A stretch of DNA of 64,000 nt from NCBI RefSeq assembly GCF_000689395.1, contig NZ_HG966617.1, positions 1,549,274-1,613,273 on the forward strand. The letters run 5' to 3'. A model generated the notes under the pieces. It did no database searches, was not told the origin of the DNA, and was given only the letters and a program-made list of their open reading frames with translations. The position numbers were made by a program, and so were the translations under genes. Within the stretch, counting starts at the first letter, position 1, and each line of letters begins with the position of its first letter. The stretch comes from Candidatus Phaeomarinobacter ectocarpi (GTDB lineage Bacteria > Pseudomonadota > Alphaproteobacteria > CGMCC-115125). Below are positions 17,330-25,394 of this stretch, in pieces.

Positions 17330-17563
17330 CTAAGCCGCAGCCTGTGCCGTGTCGATGGGTACCTTACGCCGACTATGGTCATGCGGATCACCAAAAGACC
17401 ATGCCCTTTCGTGCAGATGGTAGGCCACAGTCTGCACGATTGGCTCCACAAGCCCGATACCAAGCGCAACGATCCAGCTCCCCGTCAGGGCATATGCGAC
17501 GCCGATCGCCACCACCATGTGCATGATGGAATAGGTTGCTGTTTTCGTCATCGTCCGCGCCAT
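17330..17563 (-). CDS. DUF2061 small membrane protein
   Basis: A 77-residue protein with two hydrophobic helices (YSIMHMVVAIGVAYALTG and WIVALGIGLVEPIVQTVAYH), followed by the family hallmark YHLHERAWSFGD. DUF2061 proteins are small inner-membrane proteins of unknown function. ATG 17563 is preferred over 17572 because AAGGA lies about 8 bases upstream of it, while it abuts the earlier one. A GGCACCC/GGGTGCC hairpin at 17301-17327 lies just past its stop but lacks a T-run. Confidence 0.85.
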   Translation of the reverse strand: MARTMTKTATYSIMHMVVAIGVAYALTGSWIVALGIGLVEPIVQTVAYHLHERAWSFGDPHDHSRRKVPIDTAQAAA

Positions 17564-17707
17564 GTCGGCCATCCTTAGTTGCGAATTACTATTAGTTAGA
17601 TGGAGGCTCGTGCGGACGCGTCAAGGACCAGTCAGCCTCTTTCAAAAATATTCATGGTTGCAGTGCAGTCTGCAGACAACCGCGAGTAATTGAACAGGTC
17701 TGACAGG

Positions 17708-18148
17708 ATGCAAGCCCAACGCGCCACATCGGAAGTGCCCCTGATCGACGTCATTGGTGGCAGAGACGTTGTTCTGAGGGTTCACCGCGTCTTCTACGGC
17801 AAGGTTTACGCCCATCCCTGGCTCAAAGGCTTCTTTGCCAATTCGGATCGCCAGCACCAGGAAAACCAGCTCACGGACTTTTTCGTCGGCATTCTCGGGG
17901 GCCCGCTCACCTATTCAGGGCGCCTGCCCAACAAGGCCCACCCCCACCTCTTCATCACGGACGAAGTCTTCGATATCCGCCATGGACTGCTTGCAGAAGC
18001 CCTGGCCGAGGTGCGCATTGATCCCGACATCGCGGCCATCTGGCTGGAACGCGACGAGCTGTTCCGCAAGGTCATTGTCAAGAAGTCCGTCTCCGAGTGC
18101 CATGGCCGCTACAAGACAGAAGCCGTGATCGCACCGGCAAAGCCCTGA
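17708..18148 (+). CDS. Truncated hemoglobin (group 1/2-like globin)
   Basis: A 146-residue heme protein of the 2-over-2 globin fold. Features include VHRVFYGKVYAHPWLKGFF (B/C helices with the Phe-Tyr pair), GGPLTYSGRLP before the F helix, and the likely proximal His78 in KAHPHLFI followed by VFDIRHGLLAEAL (G helix). Truncated globins bind O2 or NO and often protect against nitrosative stress. ATG 17708 is taken; an upstream TTG at 17690 is possible. It stands alone between divergent and convergent neighbours, with the rpsI terminator just past its stop. Confidence 0.85.
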   Translation: MQAQRATSEVPLIDVIGGRDVVLRVHRVFYGKVYAHPWLKGFFANSDRQHQENQLTDFFVGILGGPLTYSGRLPNKAHPHLFITDEVFDIRHGLLAEALAEVRIDPDIAAIWLERDELFRKVIVKKSVSECHGRYKTEAVIAPAKP

Positions 18149-18162
18149 GCGGCCCCAAAAAG

Positions 18163-18189
18163 AAAGGGCGGTTCCAAAGAACCGCCCTT
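18163..18189 (-). terminator. Intrinsic terminator of the rplM-rpsI operon
   Basis: AAGGGCGGTTC (18164-18174) and GAACCGCCCTT (18179-18189) form an 11-bp stem with a 4-base loop. On the minus strand it is followed by TTTCTTTTT, a good T-tract, 26 bases beyond the rpsI stop. It also lies just past the globin gene on the plus strand, where the tail is poorer. Confidence 0.9.
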
Positions 18190-18214
18190 CCCCATAATTG
18201 AAATGTCCTGAAGC

Positions 18215-18721
18215 CTAGCGCTTGGAGAACTGGAAGCTCCGGCGGGCTTTCGCGCGGCCATACTTCTTACGTTCAACAACGCGGCTGTCGCGTGTCAGGA
18301 AGCCACCAGCCTTGAGCGTGCGGCGCAGGCCAGGCTCAAACAAGGTCAGAGCCTTGGAGATGCCGTGACGCACGGCGCCAGCCTGACCGGACAGACCGCC
18401 ACCGGTGACGGTGCAGACAATGTCAAACTCGGAGGCACGTTCCGTCACAACGAGAGGCTGATTGACCAGCATCCGCAGCACGGGGCGTGCGAAGTACTTT
18501 TCCTGGTCGCGGCCGTTGACCGTGATGACGCCAGTGCCGCGCTTGATCCAGACGCGGGCGACCGCATCCTTACGCTTGCCAGTGGCATAGGAGCGGCCAA
18601 GCTCGTCAATCTTCGGATCAGGAAGAACCTCAGGTTCTGCATCAACAACCGGTGCGTCCGTGACGGCGGCTGTCATTGCATCGCCCAGATCTTCCAGGGA
18701 CTTGGTTTCTGTTTCTGACAT
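18215..18721 (-). CDS. rpsI: 30S ribosomal protein S9
   Basis: 168 residues. The C-terminal 130 or so are canonical uS9: [18 protein letters not shown], the [19 protein letters not shown] block, and the basic tail [20 protein letters not shown] ending in the invariant lysine-arginine that contacts P-site tRNA. An acidic N-terminal extension of about 40 residues ([13 protein letters not shown]...) precedes it, as in many alphaproteobacteria. It starts 3 bases after rplM and is co-transcribed with it. Confidence 0.99.
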   Translation of the reverse strand: MSETETKSLEDLGDAMTAAVTDAPVVDAEPEVLPDPKIDELGRSYATGKRKDAVARVWIKRGTGVITVNGRDQEKYFARPVLRMLVNQPLVVTERASEFDIVCTVTGGGLSGQAGAVRHGISKALTLFEPGLRRTLKAGGFLTRDSRVVERKKYGRAKARRSFQFSKR

Positions 18722-18724
18722 TCT

Positions 18725-19189
18725 CTAGTCCCTCGGCGTATTCTTGGAGTTCATGGACGCAATATCCAGCACTTCAGGCTGCTGAGCCTCATGCGGATGC
18801 TCAGTGCCCGGGTAGATCTTCAGGTTGGACATCTGCGCGCGGGACAGGGGTCCGCCCGGCAGCATGCGCTGCACGGCTTTGCGGACGATGTCCTCAGGGT
18901 TCTTGCTGGCAAGAATCCGCGTCGGATTGGTTTCCTTGATACCGCCCGGGTGGCCCGTGTGACGGTAATAGATCTTGTCGGTCATCTTCTTGCCGGTCAG
19001 AGCGATCTTGCTGGCATTGATGACGACGATGTTGTCACCGCAATCCATGTGCGGTGTGAAAGTGGGCTTGTGCTTGCCGCGAAGGCGTGTCGCGATGATG
19101 GTGGCCATACGCCCCACCACAAGGCCTTCAGCGTCGATAAGCACCCACTTCTTCTCAATATTTGAGGGGGTTGCTGTAAAAGTCTTCAT
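18725..19189 (-). CDS. rplM: 50S ribosomal protein L13
   Basis: 154 residues, full-length uL13. Landmarks are [20 protein letters not shown], the [20 protein letters not shown] segment, [13 protein letters not shown] and [21 protein letters not shown]13 is an early assembly protein of the large subunit. It is the first gene of the rplM-rpsI operon, with its promoter and leader in the 335-base gap to the bactofilin gene. Confidence 0.99.
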   Translation of the reverse strand: MKTFTATPSNIEKKWVLIDAEGLVVGRMATIIATRLRGKHKPTFTPHMDCGDNIVVINASKIALTGKKMTDKIYYRHTGHPGGIKETNPTRILASKNPEDIVRKAVQRMLPGGPLSRAQMSNLKIYPGTEHPHEAQQPEVLDIASMNSKNTPRD

Positions 19190-19524
19190 TGGTCTTTTGG
19201 GTATCCTGGTAGGTGCAGCCCCAAGTGGGAGCCTTGCCGGAAAACAAAGCGCCGGACGCGATTGCCCGGCGAAACGTGACGTTGCGCGGGTTATCTAGGA
19301 CGGCGCCTTTCATGTCAATCGGCGAATGCCCGAAAAAGCGCAATAAAACCAGCGGCTTCCATCTGCGGTATTTTGATACCCCAAATTTGGCGCGTCACCT
19401 AATTGATTGAATTGAGGGGCCATTTCCCGTTCAATCACTCGGGGATAATCAAAGGTTAATGGCATTGCTTGGGGTGGTGCCGGGACCTTGCGCTTTGAAG
19501 CGCGCGTAAACTGGGGAAATCATC
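19190..19524. other. Divergent promoter region between rplM and the bactofilin gene
   Basis: 335 bases with no convincing gene; the 62-codon minus-strand frame overlapping the rplM start is not supported. It must contain the rplM-rpsI promoter and mRNA leader (minus) and the bactofilin promoter (plus). An AT-richer zone lies around 19365-19460. No riboswitch or protein-binding leader motif was recognised. Confidence 0.5.
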
Positions 19525-20142
19525 ATGCCGGACGACGGTAGCAATCCGAGTGCACAGGGGTCTTCGCAGGCCAAACCGGCTGAAACGCCGACGCAAAAGG
19601 CTCCTGCGCCTGCCCCAACACCGGCAGCGGCCCGGCCCGCTGCACCCCGTCCCCTCTCTCAATCAGCGCCTGCGCCCACCAGAGCACCTGCACCGGCAAC
19701 CCCGGTCGCGGATGGCAAGCTCGTGCTCGGCAAGGGGGTGTCATTGGCAGGCCACGTCACCAACGCTGTCAGTGTCCTGGTCGAGGGTGATTTCAGTCAG
19801 GCGACCATCGAGGCCGGTGAACTGGTGATTGGCCAGGCCGGCCGCATCACCGGTCAGGCCGTCGTGACAAGCGCTGAAGTCCGCGGGCATTTTGAAGGTG
19901 AGTTGACCGTTCAGGACGAATTGATCGTCCATGAAACCGGCAGCGTCAGCGGCACCATTCGGTATGGCGAGTTTCAGGCAACCCGGGGCGCCCGCCTGGA
20001 AGGCGATATCCGCACCATTGGCTCCGAGGCCCCTGCCCGCGCAGATGCACCTGCGGAGGCGGAGCCCGCTGAAGTTCAGGCCGAGGCACCGGCCCCCGAG
20101 CCAGACAAACGCAGCATCGGCGGCATGCTTCGGCGCAAATAG
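19525..20142 (+). CDS. Bactofilin (polymer-forming cytoskeletal protein)
   Basis: A 205-residue bactofilin. The N-terminal 60 residues are Pro/Ala-rich and disordered. The middle (about 64-175) is the right-handed beta-helix with repeated short strands (LVLGKGVSLAGHV, VSVLVEGDFSQATIEAGELV, GRITGQAVVTSAEVRGHFEG, SVSGTIRYGEF), and the tail is again acidic and Pro-rich. Bactofilins polymerise without nucleotide and scaffold stalk, polar or cell-wall machinery. No M23 peptidase neighbour, the usual partner, is present here. GGGGAAA precedes the ATG. Confidence 0.93.
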   Translation: MPDDGSNPSAQGSSQAKPAETPTQKAPAPAPTPAAARPAAPRPLSQSAPAPTRAPAPATPVADGKLVLGKGVSLAGHVTNAVSVLVEGDFSQATIEAGELVIGQAGRITGQAVVTSAEVRGHFEGELTVQDELIVHETGSVSGTIRYGEFQATRGARLEGDIRTIGSEAPARADAPAEAEPAEVQAEAPAPEPDKRSIGGMLRRK

Positions 20143-20209
20143 CGCTTGGCCACTTGGCCAACTGACGTCTTGAGGGGGGCTGACGCGGTCCCTCCGGGGC
20201 CTTAGGCTT

Positions 20210-20227
20210 TCCCAAATGCATTTGGGA
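20210..20227. promoter_or_regulatory. Perfect 18-bp palindrome covering the Shine-Dalgarno of the enoyl-CoA hydratase gene
   Basis: TCCCAAATGCATTTGGGA is a perfect inverted repeat. Its right arm contains the start of GGGAGGA, the ribosome-binding site for ATG 20237. It could be a repressor operator or, in RNA, a hairpin limiting ribosome access. Confidence 0.6.
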
Positions 20228-20236
20228 GGATGCCTC

Positions 20237-21052
20237 ATGTCACACGCCGCTGCTGCCGTCGCTGATCCGGTTCTGATTGAACACCTGGACAAAGGCGTCG
20301 CCCGCCTGACGCTGAACCGTCCAAAGGCGCGCAACAGCCTGTCGGATGCGTTGATCGCGTCACTCCATGAAGCCGTGACCCGTTTGGGCAATGACCCTGC
20401 CGCCCGCGTCATCATTCTCGATGGTGCCGGCCCCGGCTTTTGCGCTGGCCATGATCTCAAGGAAATGACGGCCCACCGTCAGGATGCGGATGGCGGCAAG
20501 GCCTATTTTCAGGATCTGGTGTCGCGCTGTTCGGCCATGATGCAGGCCATCGTGCGCTGCCCCAAGCCGGTGATCGCTCGCGTGCATGGCATTGCGACCG
20601 CTGCCGGCTGCCAGCTTGTTGCCAGCTGCGATCTCGCACTCGCCAGCAACGACGCGCACTTTGCAACGCCGGGGGTCAATATCGGCCTGTTCTGTTCAAC
20701 ACCTATGGTGGCGCTCTCTCGAAACGTCTCGCGCAAGCACGCCATGGAGATGCTGTTGCTGGGCGAAATGCTGGATGCCAAACGCGCCGCGCAATTCGGG
20801 CTCATCAATCACTGCGTGTCAGGTGACTTTCTTGATGAAGAAGTAAACGCCTGGGCCAAGCGCATTGCCGCAAAATCCTCCCACACGCTGGCCATCGGCA
20901 AGCAAGCCTTCTACGACCAGCTTGAGCACGGCCTGAGCGACGCCTACGCCTATGCAGGTCAGGTCATGGTGCAAAACATGATGGCGCACGATGCCGAGGA
21001 AGGCATCACAGCCTTCATCGAGAAGCGCAGTCCTACCTGGGAAGATCGGTAA
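20237..21052 (+). CDS. Enoyl-CoA hydratase/isomerase (crotonase family)
   Basis: A 271-residue crotonase-fold enzyme. Visible are LNRPKARNSLSDALI, the first oxyanion-hole block GAGPGFCAGHDLKEM, and the second block ARVHGIATAAGCQLVASCDLALAS with the Gly-Cys pair. The position of one usual catalytic glutamate appears not to be Glu (CSTPMVALSRNVSRK replaces the common E-x-x-x-G region), as in several ECHDC3-like members, so hydratase activity is not assured. GGGAGGA lies about 9 bases before ATG 20237, which decides against the earlier ATG at 20216 inside the palindrome. The next gene starts 5 bases downstream. Confidence 0.88.
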   Translation: MSHAAAAVADPVLIEHLDKGVARLTLNRPKARNSLSDALIASLHEAVTRLGNDPAARVIILDGAGPGFCAGHDLKEMTAHRQDADGGKAYFQDLVSRCSAMMQAIVRCPKPVIARVHGIATAAGCQLVASCDLALASNDAHFATPGVNIGLFCSTPMVALSRNVSRKHAMEMLLLGEMLDAKRAAQFGLINHCVSGDFLDEEVNAWAKRIAAKSSHTLAIGKQAFYDQLEHGLSDAYAYAGQVMVQNMMAHDAEEGITAFIEKRSPTWEDR

Positions 21053-21057
21053 GCAAA

Positions 21058-21378
21058 GTGTCACCCTCGCACTTTACCGGTAAAGTCCCTGAACAATTCA
21101 AGCAGTTTACAGGCTTCTTCCATCAGGACATGGACGGAGGATTTGAGGAAGCTATCAGTGCATATGTGGATGGCGCGCCACCGGGTGAAGCGCTACTAGT
21201 TACACAATACTTTCAGGCCGTAATTGACCTCAATCTTGACGATAGCCAACTTAAATCATTCTGGTTTGACTGGGCCTTGGCCGAGTGGGGCCCGGCTCGA
21301 GAAATGCAGGAATTTCTTCAAGAACTACAAGACATGTTGACGGCGGCCATCGAGAAGAAAGCGGCGACTAATGAGTAG
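21058..21378 (+). CDS. Small acidic protein, possibly CdiI_2-like immunity protein
   Basis: 106 residues from GTG 21058, directly after the enoyl-CoA hydratase. The sequence is acidic with an aromatic FFHQDMDGGFEEAIS opening and a C-terminal helix EFLQELQDMLTAAIEKK. The FHQD plus terminal FLQEL-x-x-ML layout is reminiscent of the CdiI_2 family of contact-dependent-inhibition immunity proteins, but this is my own pattern reading. No CdiA, CdiB or toxin gene is next to it. The codon mix looks slightly more AT-rich than neighbours. Its end overlaps the convergent HD-GYP gene by 11 bases. Confidence 0.55.
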   Translation: MSPSHFTGKVPEQFKQFTGFFHQDMDGGFEEAISAYVDGAPPGEALLVTQYFQAVIDLNLDDSQLKSFWFDWALAEWGPAREMQEFLQELQDMLTAAIEKKAATNE

Positions 21379-22003
21379 AACGAACCGCGTCGATGTAAAT
21401 TTTCCCGATGGTTTCTTTGTGCTCGATAAAAGTCCTCAGGACTCTCTCATCGAAAATATCCGGCGTAATCCGCCCTTCCCCATTCGACAACGCCTGGCAC
21501 ACCTCCTCATGAGTTTTGCCCGGCTTGTAGGATCGTTCCCGGCGTAACGCGTCATAGACATCGCACAAGCTGACAATGCGCGACGCCATGCTCGTCTGAT
21601 TGTTTCTCAGCCCATAGGGATAGCCCGAGCCATCCGCGTGCTCGTGATGCTCTAGGGCAATCTGGCTGGCCAGTCTCATGAGTGGAAATTTCGCGGTCTG
21701 CAGTATCTTGGCGCCCGCCAAGGCATGCCCCTGCATGATCCGGTTCTGGTCCGGCGTCAGGACACCTGACGCGTGCAGGATGGCCGGTGGGATCGACATC
21801 TTGCCAACGTCATGAAGTCGTGCGGCAAGGCCGATGGCTTCGGCTTCCTCTGGTGACGAGCCCATAAAGGTCGCGATATGTTTGGCAAGAAGGCCCACCG
21901 TGTGCTCGTGGTCAGCCGTGTGCGCATCTGTGGCTGAATGCGCGGCATGGACACACGACAGTGCATCCACATGGGCGGCATTCAAAAGATGGACTGCAGG
22001 CAT
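21368..22003 (-). CDS. HD-GYP domain protein (candidate c-di-GMP phosphodiesterase)
   Basis: A 211-residue stand-alone HD-GYP domain. Key residues are visible: H64-D65 with K68 in LHDVGK, His93, the LEHHEHADGSGYP block at 118-129 with the GYP signature, and Asp148 in SLCDVYDAL. This set supports metal binding and c-di-GMP hydrolysis. No receiver or sensory domain is attached. ATG 22003 is preferred because AGGAAGGG lies just upstream; the longer frame starts with TTG at 22024. Confidence 0.9.
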   Translation of the reverse strand: MPAVHLLNAAHVDALSCVHAAHSATDAHTADHEHTVGLLAKHIATFMGSSPEEAEAIGLAARLHDVGKMSIPPAILHASGVLTPDQNRIMQGHALAGAKILQTAKFPLMRLASQIALEHHEHADGSGYPYGLRNNQTSMASRIVSLCDVYDALRRERSYKPGKTHEEVCQALSNGEGRITPDIFDERVLRTFIEHKETIGKIYIDAVRSTH

Positions 22004-22206
22004 GATCAACCCTTCCTGCCCCAACGATTAAAGCAGCGGGATTAAGGTCTGATTACTAATAGTTGCGGTCCGGTTGCAATTTCTGCAGTTCGGGGTGATG
22101 GCTCATTCTGGAATTTGAGGGTTTGTGCCAGAAACACCCACCCATCTGACTGGACGACCGCATGACGCCCGGTGTTTAGTGCCTGTCCACAAATCGGGAC
22201 CATCCA

Positions 22207-22626
22207 ATGCCCACCTATTCAGACGATCTCATCCGCACCCTCTTTGAAAACACCAAGGTCATTGCCCTTGTTGGCGCGAGTCCGAAGTCCCATCGCGCAA
22301 GCAACGAAGTGATGGGCTTCCTGCTGCGCGAAGGCTTTGACGTGTATCCGGTCAACCCGCTCAAGGTCGGCCAGGAAATTCACGGACGGACGGTTCTGGC
22401 ATCCCTTGCCGACGTCCCGGTGCCCATCGACATGGTGGATGTGTTCCGCAATGCGAGTGTTGCCGGTGAGACCGTGGACGAGGCCATCGCCGTGGGGGCC
22501 AAATCCGTATGGATGCAGCTGGGCGTCATTGACGAGGCCGCAGCCAAACGGGGGGAAGCGGCCGGACTGACAGTCATCATGGACCGCTGCCCCGCCATCG
22601 AAATTCCGCGCCTTCGGGCCGCATGA
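22207..22626 (+). CDS. CoA-binding domain protein (YccU type)
   Basis: A 139-residue single Rossmann-like CoA-binding domain. The glycine-rich entry is VIALVGASPKSHRASNEVMGFL, followed by GFDVYPVNP, VDMVDVFRNA, KSVWMQLGVIDE and MDRCPAIEIPRL. It is similar to the N-terminal domain of succinyl-CoA synthetase alpha, and the biochemical role is not established. It is followed by metY after 47 bases on the same strand, so they may be co-transcribed; this pairing is common in alphaproteobacteria. Confidence 0.92.
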   Translation: MPTYSDDLIRTLFENTKVIALVGASPKSHRASNEVMGFLLREGFDVYPVNPLKVGQEIHGRTVLASLADVPVPIDMVDVFRNASVAGETVDEAIAVGAKSVWMQLGVIDEAAAKRGEAAGLTVIMDRCPAIEIPRLRAA

Positions 22627-22673
22627 ACCAACATCTTCAGACCACAAAATGATCCGTACAGGGAGTACAACAG

Positions 22674-23951
22674 ATGAGTGAACAGGGATTTTCAACACGC
22701 GCCGTCCACGCAGGCGCGGCCCCCGACCCCACCACCGGCGCCCGCGCCACACCGATCTACCAGACATCATCCTATGTATTTGACGATGTGGACCATGCCG
22801 CCCGGCTGTTTGGCCTGCAGGAATTCGGCAATATCTACAGCCGTATCATGAACCCCACGCAGGCTGTGCTTGAAGAGCGCATCGCATCGCTTGAAGGCGG
22901 TACGGCGGCATTGGCCACAGCCTCTGGTCATGCGGCACAGCTGTTGATTTTCCACGCCATCATGCAGCCCGGTGACCGCTTTGTGGCCGCCAAGCAGCTT
23001 TATGGCGGCTCCATCAACCAGTTCGGCCACGCCTTCAAGAAGTTTGACTGGCATGTGGACTGGGTCGACATGGCGGACCCGGCTGCCGTGAAGGCCGCGA
23101 TTGGCCCCAAGACCCGTGCGATCTTCATGGAGTCCATTGCCAACCCCGGTGGCGTTGTTCAGGACGTGACGGCGATCGCGGCGATTGCCAAGGAAGCGGG
23201 CATTCCGCTCATCGTCGACAACACCATGGCGACACCCTATCTGTGCCGCCCCATTGAATTGGGGGCGGACATCGTCTGCCACTCGCTGACCAAGTTCATT
23301 GGCGGTCATGGCAACTCCATCGGCGGGATCATCGTGGACGCCGGCACCTTTGACTGGTCTGCCTCCGGCAACTACCCGACCCTGTCCGAACCGTGTGACA
23401 GCTATCACGGCCTTAAGATGCACGAGACCTTCGGCAACATCGCCTTTGCGATCACCTGCCGTGTGCTCGGCCTGCGCGACCTTGGTCCCGCCATCTCACC
23501 GCAGAATGCGTTCCTGCTGCTGACAGGGTGTGAAACCCTGGCCCTGCGCATGGAACGTCATTGCCAGAACGCCATCACCGTTGCCGAGCACCTCAAGGGC
23601 CATGACAAGGTCTCCTGGGTGTCCTATGCGGGCCTGAAGGAAGATCCGGGTCACGCCTTGATGCAGAAGATCAGCCCCAAGGGCGCCGGTGCCGTCTTCA
23701 CCTTCGGGCTGAAGGGTGGATTTGAAGCAGGCAAGACCCTGTGCAACTCGGTGGAGATGCTGTCTCACCTGGCCAATATCGGCGACACCAAGTCCCTGAT
23801 CATTCACCCCGCGTCCACCACCCACGCCCAGCTGTCACCGGAGCAACGTGCAGCAGCGGGCGCCGGTGATGACACCGTGCGTGTGTCTGTCGGCATTGAA
23901 GATGCCGCCGACATCATTGCGGATATTGATCAGGCTCTGGCCAAGGCCTGA
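22674..23951 (+). CDS. metY: O-acetylhomoserine aminocarboxypropyltransferase (sulfhydrylase)
   Basis: A 425-residue PLP enzyme of the Cys/Met metabolism family making homocysteine from O-acetyl-homoserine and sulfide. The PLP lysine is in HSLTKFIGGHG. Other blocks are GFSTRAVHAG, TPIYQTSSYVFDD, YSRIMNPTQAVLEERIASLEGG, VDNTMATPYLCRPIELGADI and the C-terminal SVGIEDAADIIADI. GGGAG precedes ATG 22674. It provides the direct sulfhydrylation route to methionine, fed by the homoserine dehydrogenase encoded at 10.7 kb. The end overlaps the convergent ctaA gene by 22 bases. Confidence 0.96.
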   Translation: MSEQGFSTRAVHAGAAPDPTTGARATPIYQTSSYVFDDVDHAARLFGLQEFGNIYSRIMNPTQAVLEERIASLEGGTAALATASGHAAQLLIFHAIMQPGDRFVAAKQLYGGSINQFGHAFKKFDWHVDWVDMADPAAVKAAIGPKTRAIFMESIANPGGVVQDVTAIAAIAKEAGIPLIVDNTMATPYLCRPIELGADIVCHSLTKFIGGHGNSIGGIIVDAGTFDWSASGNYPTLSEPCDSYHGLKMHETFGNIAFAITCRVLGLRDLGPAISPQNAFLLLTGCETLALRMERHCQNAITVAEHLKGHDKVSWVSYAGLKEDPGHALMQKISPKGAGAVFTFGLKGGFEAGKTLCNSVEMLSHLANIGDTKSLIIHPASTTHAQLSPEQRAAAGAGDDTVRVSVGIEDAADIIADIDQALAKA

Positions 23952-24994
23952 GTGCGACCCGCATCGGGCGTACCGTGGACAGCGATGTGAAGCTGCACCA
24001 TGGCGACGCCCAGCACGATGACCGCGCCGAACTGGTGGAGTCCGCCAAGCCAGACCGGCACCACGGCAACCAGCGTCCAGATGCCAATGAGTATCTGGAC
24101 GCTGATCGCTGTCGCAAACCACATGGCGGCCCGGCGCTGAAGCCTGTCTGCCCCAGCCGCCACGACGCGCCAGCAGAAAATCACAGTCAGTATGGCAATG
24201 AGATAGGCCACCATCCGGTGATTGAACTGGACGGTCAGATGCTGCTCGAACGCCGCCGCAGGCACGGTGTAGATCCCGTCTGGAATAAATGCCCCATCCA
24301 TGAGCGGCCAGGTGTTGTAGATCATCCCGGCATCGAGCCCGGCCACAAACGCACCCAGCACAATTTGCACATAGACCAGCAGCACTAGCCCGCCGGTCCA
24401 GCCGACCCAACGGCGATGTATCTCGTCGGCCGTGCCGCGGAGAATATCAAGCGCCACCCAGACCAGCGCCGCGAAGATCAGGAACGCCAGTCCCAGATGG
24501 GCTGCCAGCCGGTATTGGGAGACACTGACACGCTCCGTGAGGCCGGACGCGACCATGTACCAGCCCATGAAGCCCTGCATCCCGCCTAGTACAAACAGGC
24601 CGGCGCAAACCCATGCCAACCGCCCGCGAAGGCGGCCCGTGGCGAGAAACCAGACGAAGGGCACGAAGAACGCCAGACCAATCAACCGGCCTAGAAACCG
24701 ATGCCCCCACTCCCACCAGTAGATGGTCTTGAATTCGTCCAGGCTCATGCCCTTGTTGACCAGCTGGTACTGCGGGATTTGCCGATACTTGTCGAACTCT
24801 TCCTGCCACATCTCGGCACTCAGCGGCGGGATCGACCCGGTCACCGGTTTCCACTCGGTGATCGACAGGCCGGACCCGGTCAAACGCGTCAGACCACCGA
24901 CAACCACCATCAACGCGACGAGGGCGGCAACACCCAGCAGCCAGATGGCAATGGGACGGGTATCTGTACGGCTGGTTTCCAACGGGCTGCTCAT
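23930..24994 (-). CDS. ctaA: Heme A synthase (COX15/CtaA)
   Basis: A 354-residue membrane protein that oxidises the C8 methyl of heme O to give heme A for cytochrome c oxidase. About eight transmembrane helices are visible. The conserved histidines occur in WEWGHRFLGR, AAHLGLAFLIF, QFNHRMVAYL and GLHQFGAVIVL, and GGLTRLTGSGLSITEWKPV near the N-terminus is a strong COX15-type signature. It implies an aerobic chain with an aa3-type oxidase. It stands alone on the minus strand between metY and a DUF2842 gene. Confidence 0.97.
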   Translation of the reverse strand: MSSPLETSRTDTRPIAIWLLGVAALVALMVVVGGLTRLTGSGLSITEWKPVTGSIPPLSAEMWQEEFDKYRQIPQYQLVNKGMSLDEFKTIYWWEWGHRFLGRLIGLAFFVPFVWFLATGRLRGRLAWVCAGLFVLGGMQGFMGWYMVASGLTERVSVSQYRLAAHLGLAFLIFAALVWVALDILRGTADEIHRRWVGWTGGLVLLVYVQIVLGAFVAGLDAGMIYNTWPLMDGAFIPDGIYTVPAAAFEQHLTVQFNHRMVAYLIAILTVIFCWRVVAAGADRLQRRAAMWFATAISVQILIGIWTLVAVVPVWLGGLHQFGAVIVLGVAMVQLHIAVHGTPDAGRTQALARA

Positions 24995-25157
24995 GGGACG
25001 GATTGACGCTCGGGCTGGTGCTTTTGGCCATCTCGGCCTAAATGACTGAGTTCGAGTGACAACATAGACTGATGAACCCCACGTGCGCAGCGGCGCGATG
25101 CCGCATCATATGGCAGACCACCATGGATCCATCAGTGACCGATTTTGGAGACCGCCC

Positions 25158-25394
25158 ATGACATTCGGCATTCCCATGCGCTGGCGCAAACTCATTGGCC
25201 TCGTGGTGCTGCTGGTGTTCATGTTCCTCTATGCGATGTTTGTAATGACATTTGCGGTCTACAAACTTCCCGAAAACGGCATCTTGGAGTTCGCCTATTT
25301 TCTGGCAGCCGGTATTCTGTGGGCCATTCCGGCGGGCTTCCTCATCAAGTGGATGCAGATACCTGACCCCGGCACCCCGCCGCAGCAAATCTAG
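25158..25394 (+). CDS. DUF2842 small inner-membrane protein
   Basis: A 78-residue protein with two transmembrane helices (LIGLVVLLVFMFLYAMFVMTF and FAYFLAAGILWAIPAGFLI), joined by a short loop and ending in KWMQIPDPG. It matches DUF2842, a small family of alphaproteobacteria with no known function. ATG 25158 has GGAG 8 bases upstream; the longer frame from 25083 lacks such support. It overlaps the convergent glycosyltransferase gene by 4 bases. Confidence 0.85.
   Translation: MTFGIPMRWRKLIGLVVLLVFMFLYAMFVMTFAVYKLPENGILEFAYFLAAGILWAIPAGFLIKWMQIPDPGTPPQQI

Noticed and set aside
17254-17526. 90-codon plus-strand frame opposite the DUF2061 gene
   Set aside because: Antisense shadow without ribosome site; the minus-strand frame has a recognisable family motif.
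22027-22206. SAM-II riboswitch upstream of the CoA-binding/metY genes
   Set aside because: The conserved SAM-II pseudoknot sequence is not present in this gap or in the 47 bases before metY.
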